Shown here: positions 25,761-33,552 of the stretch, piece by piece
Layout: every line of letters begins with the position of its first letter
Position numbering within the stretch: the stretch's first letter is position 1
Assembly (NCBI GenBank): GCA_025993015.1
Contig: DAJPFV010000001.1
Location: 1,178,001 to 1,242,000 of the forward strand
Reading direction: 5' to 3'
Length of the DNA: 64,000 nucleotides
From: Coriobacteriaceae bacterium
GTDB taxonomy: Bacteria; Actinomycetota; Coriobacteriia; Coriobacteriales; Coriobacteriaceae
Translations under genes and position numbers: made by a program
The notes under the pieces: generated by a model
The model's input: only the letters and a program-made list of their open reading frames with translations
The model's database searches: none
Told to the model about the DNA's origin: nothing

Positions 25761-27266
25761 GGTAGCGCACAGAGATGTGGTGTAAGAGGCGGGGCATGCC
25801 CCGCCTCCGCCCTTTCAAGAAAGGACGGGGACACCGCCTAGAATTCGTCGTTGGAGTAATGAAGGTGACGAATGGAAGGAAAGGCGATGCCCCAAGAAGA
25901 GAGTGTACTGCGCCTCGGCCGCGACGAGGCCCTCGAGGCGGCGAGGCTTTGGCAGGAGTGCGGCGACGCGCGCGAGTTCGCGTGCAGGGTGCTGGGCGGC
26001 GTGATGAACGCGCTGATGGACTCCGAGGCCCAGCAGATGTGCGGCGCGGGCCGCAACGAGCGCAGCGACGGCAGGGAGAACAGCCGCAACGGCTACCGCC
26101 CCAGGTCGCTCAAGACCGCCGTGGGCGACGTGGAGCTCGAGATACCCAAGCTCAGGCACGGCACCTACTACCCCGAGGGCATGCTCGCGCGATGGTCGCG
26201 CGTCGACACCTCGGTGGCCTCCATCGTGCAGGAGATGTACGCGTGCGGCGTGTCCACCCGCAAGGTCGAGCGCGTGGCGTCCAGGCTGGGCATATCCTCG
26301 CTGTCGAGCTCGGAGGTCTCGAGCCTCTGCTCCGACCTCGACGCCGAGGTGGAGGAGTTCCGCCGCCGCGACCTTTCGGGCACGCCGTGCTGCTACCTGT
26401 GGCTCGACGCCACCTACATGAGCTGCAGGGTCGGCTCGTCGGTCGTCTCGCAGGGCGTCGTGACCGCGATCGGGCTGGGCGCCGACGGGCGCAAGCACTT
26501 CCTGGGCTGCGACGTGGTCGACACCGAGAGCGAGGACTCCTGGGCGGCATTCCTCGGCGGGCTGCGCGAGCGCGGGCTGGCCGGCGTTCGCCTCGTGGTC
26601 TCCGACAGCCACGCCGGGCTCGTGGCCGCCGTCTCGCGCCTGTTCCAGGGCTGCGCCTGGCAGCGCTGCGTGACGCACCTGCAGCGCAACCTCCAGAGCG
26701 CCTGCTCGGGCAGGCCCGAGGACTCCAAGGCGGCCGTCAGGGACCTCGTGCACGCCGCGGTCTACCAGGACGACCCCGACCTCGCGCGCTGCGTGTGGGC
26801 CGAGGCGGCGCCCTGGGTGGCGTCGGTGTCCGCCAGGGCCGGCGAGGTCTTCGAGCGGGCCGAGGACTCCGCGCTGGCGTTCACGGCCTTCCCCAGGGCG
26901 CACTGGGCCAAGCTCCGCACCAACAACGTCCAGGAGCGCGCCAACCGCGAGATCAAGCGCCGCTACAGGGTCGTGCAGTCCTTCCCCTCGAGGGAGTCGA
27001 TGCTGCGCCTGACGTGCGCGAGCCTCATGGAGACCGAGGGGCAGTGGTCCCAGCAGCGCGTGTTCTCCGAGGCCTCGGCCGCCGAGGGCTTCGCCGGGCC
27101 CGCGGACAGGCCGGCCCCGACAGAGGGGAGGCGCCGCGCGCTCGGGCGGCGCGCCGGGGAGATAGTGGACGAGATAGTCGAGAAGCGCGGTCTCAAGAAG
27201 GAGTAACATCGGGACTTGCAGCGACGGACCTCAGGACACTCTTACACCACGTCTGCGCGCGCCACC
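25761..27266 (+). mobile_element. IS256-family insertion sequence, copy 1
   Basis: 1506 bp with terminal inverted repeats (left GGTAGCGCACAGAGATGTGG; right end, reversed, GGTGGCGCGCGCAGACGTGG), both running into TGTAAGAG. An 8-bp target duplication CCAAAACG flanks it (25753-25760 and 27267-27274), so the insertion is intact. A GGCGGGGCATGCCCCGCC palindrome just inside the left end may block read-in transcription. Confidence 0.93.
25872..27206 (+). CDS. IS256 family transposase (copy 1)
   Basis: 444 residues, full length. Catalytic DDE: Asp in YLWLDATYM, Asp in VVSDSHAG, Glu in NNVQERANREIKRR. It also has the Mutator-type CxxH region (WQRCVTHLQRN). The product appears identical to that of the inverted copy at 33613-34947, which implies recent transposition. 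Confidence 0.95.
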   Translation: MEGKAMPQEESVLRLGRDEALEAARLWQECGDAREFACRVLGGVMNALMDSEAQQMCGAGRNERSDGRENSRNGYRPRSLKTAVGDVELEIPKLRHGTYYPEGMLARWSRVDTSVASIVQEMYACGVSTRKVERVASRLGISSLSSSEVSSLCSDLDAEVEEFRRRDLSGTPCCYLWLDATYMSCRVGSSVVSQGVVTAIGLGADGRKHFLGCDVVDTESEDSWAAFLGGLRERGLAGVRLVVSDSHAGLVAAVSRLFQGCAWQRCVTHLQRNLQSACSGRPEDSKAAVRDLVHAAVYQDDPDLARCVWAEAAPWVASVSARAGEVFERAEDSALAFTAFPRAHWAKLRTNNVQERANREIKRRYRVVQSFPSRESMLRLTCASLMETEGQWSQQRVFSEASAAEGFAGPADRPAPTEGRRRALGRRAGEIVDEIVEKRGLKKE

Positions 27267-27317
27267 CCAAAACGTAGTAGATAGGCCCTTTTCGTGGCAC
27301 GGCACCAGATCAGTCTA

Positions 27318-27397
27318 TTTAGGATGGGGCTTACTTGACTACTTTCGCCACCCTGATGCCCCTCCAGTCAAAAAAGTGGTCAAAAAAGCCCCATCCC
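27318..27397. repeat. Long inverted repeat upstream of the SRP RNA gene
   Basis: GGATGGGGCTT...GACTACTTT on the left pairs with AAAGTGGTC...AAGCCCCATCC on the right across an 18-nt loop. Confidence 0.75.
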
Positions 27398-27409
27398 AAA
27401 TTAGCTACC

Positions 27410-27438
27410 TTGCTCTGGTGGGCGGGAGCAGGTAAGAT
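27410..27438 (+). promoter_or_regulatory. Promoter of the SRP RNA gene
   Basis: TTGCTC (27410-27415), 17-bp spacer, TAAGAT (27433-27438), placed 6-7 bp before the RNA 5' end. Confidence 0.75.
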
Positions 27439-27443
27439 ATACC

Positions 27444-27569
27444 GAGCGCCTAGCGCGTTCGATGGGTTCGGATGACGACATGTTCCGAATCTGGTCAGGT
27501 CCGGAAGGAAGCAGCCATAAGGAGCCTCTGTCGGGCATCCGAATCCATCGAACGCACGGGCGCTTTTTT
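27444..27569 (+). ncRNA. ffs: Signal recognition particle RNA (small bacterial type)
   Basis: The apical domain carries the conserved GGTCAGGTCCGGAAGGAAGC followed by AGCC. The long stem is formed by GCGTTCGATGGGTTCGGATG and its complement ending near 27557, and closes with a GGGCGC pairing and a T6 tract acting as terminator. It binds Ffh in co-translational membrane targeting. Confidence 0.95.
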
Positions 27570-27582
27570 GTTACCGCGACAT

Positions 27583-27676
27583 GGCCCGGCCGGCGGCGAG
27601 GCATTTGGTGTCTCGCTGGTCCTCGGCTGCGCCTGCGGGATCGCTCGACTACCAAATATCGTGCCGCCGGCCGGGC
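27583..27676. repeat. Inverted repeat after the SRP RNA gene
   Basis: GGCCCGGCCGGCGGC (27583-27597) and GCCGCCGGCCGGGCC (27662-27676) are perfect arms, with a nested ATTTGGT/ACCAAAT pair. Confidence 0.8.
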
Positions 27677-27719
27677 CAAATCGTCCAAAAATCACCCGTA
27701 AAGGCGCATTTATCTGAAT

Positions 27720-27818
27720 AATTTAATCCCGTGCTTTGTGCTGCTTGCTGGCGTTGCCGGAAGCGCGGTGGCCACGTGGTTCATGAGACGGCGGTGCTGT
27801 CTCCTTTTTTGCAAGTAA
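27720..27818 (+). pseudogene. Decayed cell-wall sorting tail, copy 1
   Basis: A frame ending at the TAA at 27816 encodes PCFVLLAGVAGSAVATWFMR, then RRCCLLFCK. A hydrophobic segment followed by an Arg cluster resembles the membrane anchor of sortase substrates. No body of the protein lies upstream, where the SRP hairpin sits. A second copy is at 30088-31679. The rest of 27819-27957 holds nothing recognisable. Confidence 0.4.
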
Positions 27819-27957
27819 AGAGGTCCGTTTGCGAACGAGCTTCGACTACTGAAGATGCGATGTTCGCACTAACGACATAGCGTAATTACGGCATTGTTGG
27901 TTTACGCACAAATTGAAGAAATCTAAAAGATGCGTCGATTTCACTTCGCCCGCAGCG

Positions 27958-29235
27958 TTACGGCGCGAGAACGTCCAATGGAACAACTTGGACGCCGCGG
28001 TCGGTAACATAGGCTTGTGAACCAAATCCAATAATCGCTACTTTAGAAACCGGCGGGGTGTTTCCGGCAGCAACCATCCGCTCTTCGACGGCAACAAGAT
28101 TGTCAGATGCCTCTTCGATTTGAGCGGAACTGAGCTTGACCTCAACGGGAATCCACATCCCACCTGGAGCCGCTATGACAGCGTCGACCTCAAGATCGCG
28201 GGAATCGTGATAGTGATAAAGGCCCATTCCGTTTGCCCTCGCATAGACCCATAGATCATGGAGCGCCAACGATTCGAAAAGCAGCCCAAGTGTCTTGAAG
28301 TCTGACAACAACGTCTCCACAGTCGCCCCGAGCGCAGCCGCTGCAAGCGACGGGTCGGCAAGATGATGCTTACGCGCCTCCCTCAGATGCACCGGAGATC
28401 TCATCGCGGGATTCCATGCGGGGATATCGCAGACGAAACTCAATCTGCTAAGAAGGGATATGTATGATGCCGCTGTTTGTCTCGATACGTCGCCACCCAA
28501 ATCGGCCACAAGCGTCTTGAGCGTCGCAAGAGTGGATTCGTTGCGCGCCAACGACGCGATGACGGCTTTCACTTTCTCAGGATCTCGTCGAGAGCCATCG
28601 ACGCGGGGGATGTCTTCCTCAGCGACTATCTCGATATATCGTTTTGCCGTCGCGGACGCAATTCGCGCGTCACGCCCAATCGACGCCGGCCATCCACCGC
28701 AAACGATGCGCTCGGCGATCTCGGCAGAACCCATCGATCCGAAGGCGCCCCTGAACTTTTCGCCAGAAATGATGCCCGACAGCTTAACCGCACCGCTAGA
28801 TTTCCCAAGTTCGAAAAGCGTCATGGTGTCCATGCGCAATTTAGCGAACCTTCCAGCGCCACTGTGCATCGGCCGCTCATTGTCTCGCGGTGTCGCCGAC
28901 CCCGTAAATATGAACTGGCCAGGCTCGCCGCCGCGGTTGTCGCACTCAAACCGCGCCGCGTCCCAAAGTTTCGGAACCTCCTGCCATTCGTCGATCAGCC
29001 GCGGCACCTCGCCGGAAACGGCAAGCGCCGGGTCCGTCTCGGCACGGAAGCGATTCTCGAAGTTGCGCGACGGGTCCATGAGGAGGAGCCTGGACGCCGC
29101 ACGGGTCCCGGCCGTGGTTGTCTTCCCGCACCATTTAGGTCCTTCGATGAGAACGGCACCGAATATCCCAAGCATCTGGTCGAGCTCATTTTCGATAATT
29201 CTAGCGTAGTACTTATTTGGCATAGTTTTCACCAT
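27958..29235 (-). CDS. AAA family ATPase with DUF4143 domain (1)
   Basis: 425 residues. Walker A EGPKWCGKTTT (31-41), Walker B-like PRLIDEWQEV, a sensor region IFTGSATPRDNE, then the DUF4143 C-terminal domain. That ends in a PD-(D/E)XK-like pattern (LEVDAVIAAPG, then PVEVK). Molecular role is unknown; members are widespread in gut Actinobacteria and Firmicutes, often in many copies. The start choice between 29235 and 29223 is uncertain. A 23-bp periodic array lies immediately upstream. Not obviously co-transcribed with anything. Confidence 0.85.
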   Translation of the reverse strand: MVKTMPNKYYARIIENELDQMLGIFGAVLIEGPKWCGKTTTAGTRAASRLLLMDPSRNFENRFRAETDPALAVSGEVPRLIDEWQEVPKLWDAARFECDNRGGEPGQFIFTGSATPRDNERPMHSGAGRFAKLRMDTMTLFELGKSSGAVKLSGIISGEKFRGAFGSMGSAEIAERIVCGGWPASIGRDARIASATAKRYIEIVAEEDIPRVDGSRRDPEKVKAVIASLARNESTLATLKTLVADLGGDVSRQTAASYISLLSRLSFVCDIPAWNPAMRSPVHLREARKHHLADPSLAAAALGATVETLLSDFKTLGLLFESLALHDLWVYARANGMGLYHYHDSRDLEVDAVIAAPGGMWIPVEVKLSSAQIEEASDNLVAVEERMVAAGNTPPVSKVAIIGFGSQAYVTDRGVQVVPLDVLAP

Positions 29236-29250
29236 TGCTTACCAGCGCGT

Positions 29251-29330
29251 TTAACCAAATTTACAGTTTTCATTTAACCAGATTCCAATTATTTGATTAA
29301 CCAGATTTGCATATTTCGGTTAACGAGACA
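29251..29330 (-). promoter_or_regulatory. Four TTAACCAGATT direct repeats at exact 23-bp spacing
   Basis: Repeats begin at 29251 (TTAACCAAATT), 29274, 29297 (both TTAACCAGATT) and 29320 (TTAACGAGACA). They start 16 bp from the ATPase start codon, in its promoter region. The spacing puts the sites on nearly the same DNA face, as for a cooperative regulator. Confidence 0.75.
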
Positions 29331-29367
29331 GATTAAACATGAACGAGCCAAGTCAGATGAGAATCAT

Positions 29368-29490
29368 CTACTCGACACCGCGCATGAGCTCCGAAATGGT
29401 GATGTGAAAGCCGTCGGCAATCTTCTTGAGATTTGAAAGGCTGACATTGCGCTGCCCGACCTCAATGTTCGCGTAGTAGGAGCGATCCAT
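29368..29490 (-). pseudogene. Truncated XRE-family HTH protein
   Basis: A 40-codon frame (MDRSYYANIEVGQRNVSLSN, LKKIADGFHITISELMRGVE) is the C-terminal half of a Cro/CI-type helix-turn-helix. The first helices are missing, and the frame upstream runs only a few codons before unrelated sequence at about 29515. It could once have regulated the ATPase gene next door. Confidence 0.7.
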
Positions 29491-29531
29491 CTCAATTAAA
29501 TTAGCGGACGGAGTGCCCGGGCTCGTTGCGC

Positions 29532-29786
29532 CTAGGGCGCGGCGGGGTCGGCGACGTCGGAGGTGTCGATCTCGCCAAGAATGGCGAGCCGGCTGATGAA
29601 CGGGATGCCCTCGGGTTCGTCCACCTCGACGCCGCCGAGCACGATGGTGTTGTCACGCATGTCGATTTGGGTCGTGAGCACGGCCTGATCGCGGCCTGAG
29701 GCGATAAAGCCGATGCCCGCGAGAACGATGCCCGCGGCAATAAGCCCGCCCGCCACGGCGAGGTAAATCTTCTTCGCGCTGGTCAT
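29532..29786 (-). CDS. Small single-pass membrane protein
   Basis: 84 residues from the ATG at 29786 with AAAGGAG 8 bp upstream. One N-terminal membrane segment (IYLAVAGGLIAAGIVLAGIG) precedes an exported ~50-residue acidic tail. The sequence resembles the front of a DUF4097-type adhesin or a DUF1700-partner protein, but the rest is missing. It may be an intact small gene or a 5' fragment. Confidence 0.5.
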   Translation of the reverse strand: MTSAKKIYLAVAGGLIAAGIVLAGIGFIASGRDQAVLTTQIDMRDNTIVLGGVEVDEPEGIPFISRLAILGEIDTSDVADPAAP

Positions 29787-29848
29787 GGTACTCACTCCTT
29801 TCTACGCCGCGAGATACGCGGCAGCAGCCCGGAGAGCGTCGCCCCCGC

Positions 29849-30081
29849 CGCGAACTCCTCATCCTGGACGAGCAGGGCTACGTGCCGCTGGACATCGAGG
29901 GCGCGAGGCTGCTGTTCCAGGTGATGTCGGTGCCGGAGGGCAGGCAGAGCATGATCGTCACGGCCAACATAGAGTTCAGCAAGTGGGTGACCGTGTTCGG
30001 CGACGACAAGATGGCGGCGGCTGTCGTGGACAGGCTCGTCTACACGGGCAGGCTCGTGGAGTTCAACGGCGCAAGCTGCAG
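29849..30081 (+). pseudogene. IstB ATPase fragment (IS21 type)
   Basis: Encodes LLILDEQGYVPLDIEGARLL (Walker B region), then MIVTANIEFSKWVTVFGDDK and AAAVVDRLVYTGRLVEFNG, the C-terminal third of IstB. No N-terminal P-loop remains. It is from a different IS21 lineage than the copy at 30815, and joins directly onto the sorting-tail remnant at 30082. Confidence 0.8.
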
Positions 30082-30324
30082 AATTGAATCCCGTGTTTTG
30101 TGCTGCTTGCTGGCGTTGCCTGGGCATTGATGGCTACGTGGTTCAAGAGACGGCGGTGCTGTTGCTTGAATGAGTCCTAGGCCCTTTCGACACCACCTAT
30201 ATTGCGAATCAGCACCGCCGCCCACCCGACCGAATATTGCCGTTCGGCACCGCCATTAAATGCCTTCCCGCGCATCCCGTTACGCTCGGGCTGCCATGCA
30301 GTCCAGAGAACGAGGAGGTTCCAC

Positions 30325-30812
30325 ATGGCGAGAAGGATCAGGGCCAGGGAGGTCCTGAGGCTGAGGTCGGTGAACGGGCTTTCGCAGAACGCGATCGCCC
30401 GCACCGCCCACGTCTCGAAGCACAGCGTCCAGGACGTGCTGGAAGCCGCGAGGGAGCGGGGCGTCTCCTGGGAGGACGTCGAGGGGATGTCCGAGGAGGC
30501 CGCCTACGCGCTGCTGTTCCCCGGCAGGGGCGACGCCGGGCCGGTGCACGCCGACCCCGACTGGGCACGCGTCCACCGCGAGCTCGCGAGGACCGGCGTC
30601 ACGCCGCGCTCGCCGTGCTCAGGCTGTCCAGGCGCTACACCCCGGCGAGGCTCGAGCGGGCGTGCGGGATGGCGCTCGCGACCGGGAAGAGGTCGCCGCG
30701 CTACCGCGACGTCGAGCCCGTGCTGAGGTCGGGGCAGGACAGGGCGCCAGCCGGCGAGGCGTCCGGGGACTGCGGCTACGTGCGCGGCGCCGGCTTCTAC
30801 GGGGAGGAGTGA
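30325..30812 (+). pseudogene. istA: istA transposase, internally deleted
   Basis: The first ~94 codons encode the IstA HTH (REVLRLRSVNGLSQNAIART, then HVSKHSVQDVLEAA). The frame is then lost near 30606 and a different frame carries the IstA C-terminus (LSRRYTPARLERACGMAL). The DDE core between them is missing. Family length is about 500 residues. Confidence 0.85.
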
Positions 30813-30814
30813 GC

Positions 30815-31549
30815 ATGGACGTCAACGCGGAGACCGCCCGCAAGCTCAGGGAGATGGGGGCGGCCGAGCTGCTCGCCGCCCTCTCCGCCCAGGACGAGGC
30901 CGTGTGCGCCGGGATGGCGTTCGCCGAGCGCGTCCAGATGGCGGTGGACGAGGCGCACTCCGACTTCATCACGCAGAAGGTCCGCAACCTGACGAGGAGG
31001 GCCGGCCTCAGGTACCCCGAGGCCGACGTCCGCTCGGTCGACTTCTTCGAGGGCCGCGGCCTCGACAGGGTGGCGGTGGCCGAGCTCGCGACCTGCGGGT
31101 TCGTCGGGCGCGGCGAGAACGTGGTTCTCCAGGGCCTCACCGGCACGGGCAAGACCTACCTGGCCTGCGCGCTCGCGAAGGCCGCCTGCGCCAGGAGGGT
31201 GAGGTCGTGCTACGTCCGCCAGCCCGACCTCGAGGACCTCTGGCGCGAGAGCCGTGACCGGCCCGGCGGCGAGCGCAAGCTCGTCCGCAAGTACGGGGCG
31301 TTCGGCCTGCTCGTGATAGACGAGTGGCTGCTCGACAGGCCGGACACCGAGTTCAGGTCGATGCTGCTGGAGCTGATGGAGCTGAGGTACGGCACGGCCT
31401 CGACCGTATTCTGCACCCAGTTCAAGAAGAAGGACTGGCACCCGAGGCTCGGCGGCGGGGTGCATGCCGACGCCATCATGGACAGGATCGTGCACAACGC
31501 GGTCTGGGTCGACATGGGCGAGGCCAACATGCGGCAGCGCCGCGGATAG
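30815..31549 (+). CDS. istB: IS21 helper ATPase IstB
   Basis: 244 residues. Walker A GLTGTGKTYLACAL near 109-122, Walker B LLVIDEWLLD, sensor STVFCTQFKKKDW. IstB is the DnaA/DnaC-like helper that loads target DNA for IstA. The ATG follows the istA stop by 2 bp with GGGGAGGAG upstream. Intact, but without a partner transposase in this element. Confidence 0.92.
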   Translation: MDVNAETARKLREMGAAELLAALSAQDEAVCAGMAFAERVQMAVDEAHSDFITQKVRNLTRRAGLRYPEADVRSVDFFEGRGLDRVAVAELATCGFVGRGENVVLQGLTGTGKTYLACALAKAACARRVRSCYVRQPDLEDLWRESRDRPGGERKLVRKYGAFGLLVIDEWLLDRPDTEFRSMLLELMELRYGTASTVFCTQFKKKDWHPRLGGGVHADAIMDRIVHNAVWVDMGEANMRQRRG

Positions 31550-31568
31550 ACCGGTAGCAATAAAAAAG

Positions 31569-31599
31569 CACCGGGGCCAGTGTCGGCCCCGGTGCCCAA
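31569..31599 (+). terminator. Hairpin after istB
   Basis: GCACCGGGGCC and GGCCCCGGTGC with a 6-nt loop, inside the IS21 right end. Confidence 0.7.
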
Positions 31600-31679
31600 G
31601 CGCGATATCGGCGGTGCTGTTTCGCGATATTCAACAGTGCTCAAGCGAGCAAATACTCAGCTTGAATTTTTGCAGTTAA

Positions 31680-31722
31680 AGAGGCCCGTTTCCCTGGGTT
31701 GGGGAAACGGGCCTCTTTTTGT
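31680..31722. terminator. Terminator between IS21/tail remnant and LANTG protein 1
   Basis: AGAGGCCCGTTTCCC pairs with GGGAAACGGGCCTCT, then TTTTTG. It suits transcription from both sides. Confidence 0.85.
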
Positions 31723-31763
31723 CTCTTGGCTTGTGGATTGGCGAAGACAATAACCGTTGGCCG

Positions 31764-32777
31764 CTATTTTGAGTTCTTGAGGCGGCGTGTGGCTGTGGCG
31801 GTTATTCCGAGGCCTGCGGCGGCGATTCCTGCTAGTGCGATTGCGCTTGGCGTTGTGTCGCCTGTGTTTGCGAGCTTGCCGGCGGTCGTAGTTGCTTGCT
31901 TGCCGTTGCTTGTGTTCGCTTGCTTGGCGGAGCTCGGTGCGGCGTCTTTGCCGGTCGCGGGCGAGCCGGCGGGCTGTGCCGTCTCGTCCGGTTGCGCCGA
32001 GCCGGAGGGAGGTGTTGTCTCGGTCGGTCGCGTTATCTCGGGCGAGGCGGCCTTATCAGCTGCTGCTTTTGCCTCTTCGTATGCCTTGCAGGCGTCGTCA
32101 TAGGCCGCCTGTGCCTTTTCCAAATCGTCGGTGAGCGCATTTCGCTTGGCTATGTCCTCGTCGATGCGGGCTTTGACTTCCTTCGCCTCACTTTCGAAAT
32201 GCTGAACCTGTTTTTCCTGGCTTTCGAGCCGGCGTTGGTAGTGGTGAAGATCATCTTCACAAGATTTTTCTCGCGTTTCTGCCGCCATGATCTCACTGCG
32301 CAACTGCTTAATATGCTCCTTAATAGCTGTGCTGGGCTCCTCGTCGCCGAGTGCTTCAAGTGCCTTATCTAATTCTGCCTGAAGGCCGCTTGTCCGGTTG
32401 TGGGCCTCATCGTATTTGGCTTGGGCTGCATCGACATTCGCCTGCATGGCGGGAAGGGGTTCCCTCCATTTGGCGGCTTCCGCCACTATCATGTCGTAGA
32501 GTTCTTGAAATGCGGCAATGTCATCATCGATTTCCGCAAGTTTCTCGGGACTTGCGGCCTCTTTTGCGGCTTCGAGGTTTTTGAGCGCTTCCTGCATGGC
32601 TGCATACGCTTTGTCTTTTGCGGCGGCCGCATCTTCCGTCTGCAAGGCAACTGCATCGATGGGGGAGCTCGTTTCTGCCGCAATCGCCGTTACGGGGGCG
32701 ATTCCTGCGACAAGCGCCACGGAGAGGGCGATGCCCATAGTTGCTCGTCTTGCTCTTCTTGCGAGAATGTCGTTCAT
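31764..32777 (-). CDS. LANTG-anchored coiled-coil surface protein 1
   Basis: 337 residues. A signal peptide (ATMGIALSVALVAGIAPVTA, cleavage after AIA) leads to a ~200-residue Ala/Glu/Lys-rich heptad coiled coil. A Pro/Thr/Ser spacer (~240-300) follows, then LANTGD, a hydrophobic segment and RRLKNSK. LANTG is the LAXTG-type sortase signal of Actinobacteria, so the protein is likely wall-linked. The coiled coil suggests a fibre or adhesin, or binding to host proteins; no specific match. It is a tandem paralogue of the next gene, sharing its upstream leader. Confidence 0.85.
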   Translation of the reverse strand: MNDILARRARRATMGIALSVALVAGIAPVTAIAAETSSPIDAVALQTEDAAAAKDKAYAAMQEALKNLEAAKEAASPEKLAEIDDDIAAFQELYDMIVAEAAKWREPLPAMQANVDAAQAKYDEAHNRTSGLQAELDKALEALGDEEPSTAIKEHIKQLRSEIMAAETREKSCEDDLHHYQRRLESQEKQVQHFESEAKEVKARIDEDIAKRNALTDDLEKAQAAYDDACKAYEEAKAAADKAASPEITRPTETTPPSGSAQPDETAQPAGSPATGKDAAPSSAKQANTSNGKQATTTAGKLANTGDTTPSAIALAGIAAAGLGITATATRRLKNSK

Positions 32778-33552
32778 CTCGGCACCTCATTTCAAGGGTC
32801 GGAGGCTATTTTGAGCACTTGATGCGGCGGGTGGCTGCGGCGGTTATTCCGAGGCCCATGGCGGCGATTCCTGCTAGTGCGATTGCGCTTGGCGCTGGGT
32901 CGCCTGTGTTTGCGAGCTTGTCGGCGGTCGTATTCGCTTGCTTGCCGTTGCTTGCGTTCGCTTGCTTGGCGGAGCTCGGTGCGGCGTCTTTGCCGGTCGC
33001 GGGCGAGCTGGCGGGCTGTGTCGTCTCGGCCGGTTGCGCCGAGCCGGAGGGAGGTGTTGTCTCGGTCGGTCGCGTTATCTCGGGCGAGGCGGCCTTATCT
33101 GCTGCGGCTTTCGCCTCTTCGTATGCCTTGCAGGCGTCGTCATAGGCCGTTTGCGCTTTTTTCAAATTGTCGAGGAGCGTATCTCGCCAGGCTATGAACT
33201 GGTCGCTATGGGCTTCATATTTCTCTGCAGAACGTTCACAGTCATTAACTCGTCCTTCCTGACTTCTGAGGCAGCGCTGGCACTCTCTTAGCTCCGTTTC
33301 GCAATGGCCTACATGCGATTTCGCCCCTACCATCTCATTTTGCAACTGCCTTATTTGCTGTTTAGTAGTTTCGACAAACTCCTCGTAGCCGAGTGCTTCG
33401 AGTGTCTTAAGCATCTCAAGTTTTTTGTCTAATTCTGCCTGGAGCTCGCTTACCCGGTTGATGGCCCCGTCGTATTTGGCTTGGGCAGCATCGACGTTCG
33501 CTTGCATGGCGGGAAGGAGTTCCCTCTCTTCGGCGGCTTGCGCCACCATCTT

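Larger units (their letters stand above)
24062..27302. mobile_element. Small TIR element (CTACTACGTT family) split by IS110 and IS256
   Basis: Left part 24062-24138, middle part 25698-25760 and right part 27267-27302 align in order with the intact 164-bp element at 62863-63026 (read in reverse). Shared landmarks are ATCTACTACGTTAAACC, CGGAATTTGC, CAGGTAGA, GCTTGCCGATTTTCG and CGTAGTAGATAGGCCC. Removing the two IS restores a near-normal element with ~35-bp inverted ends. Confidence 0.75.
30171..31659 (+). mobile_element. IS21-family element with internal deletion
   Basis: 1489 bp. Both ends begin TGAGT, and each carries an inner repeat (TATTGCGAATCAGCACCGCC left; TATCGCGAAACAGCACCGCC right, reversed). 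A 7-bp target duplication GCTTGAA flanks it (30164-30170, 31660-31666). istB is intact, but istA has lost about 1 kb, so the element cannot move by itself. Confidence 0.88.
30082..31679 (+). pseudogene. Decayed cell-wall sorting tail, copy 2, interrupted by IS21
   Basis: 30088-30170 joined to 31667-31679 restores PCFVLLAGVAWALMATWFKR followed by RRCCCLNFCS and a TAA, closely similar to copy 1. Downstream AAAGAGG(C/T)CCGTTT is also shared with copy 1, so the two are duplicated DNA. An in-frame TGA at 30085 and the missing body show it is dead. Confidence 0.45.

Noticed and set aside
25775..27277. 500-residue frame overlapping the IS256 transposase
   Set aside because: Arg-rich alternative frame; the real transposase frame has the DDE residues. 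The same shadow appears at the second IS copy.
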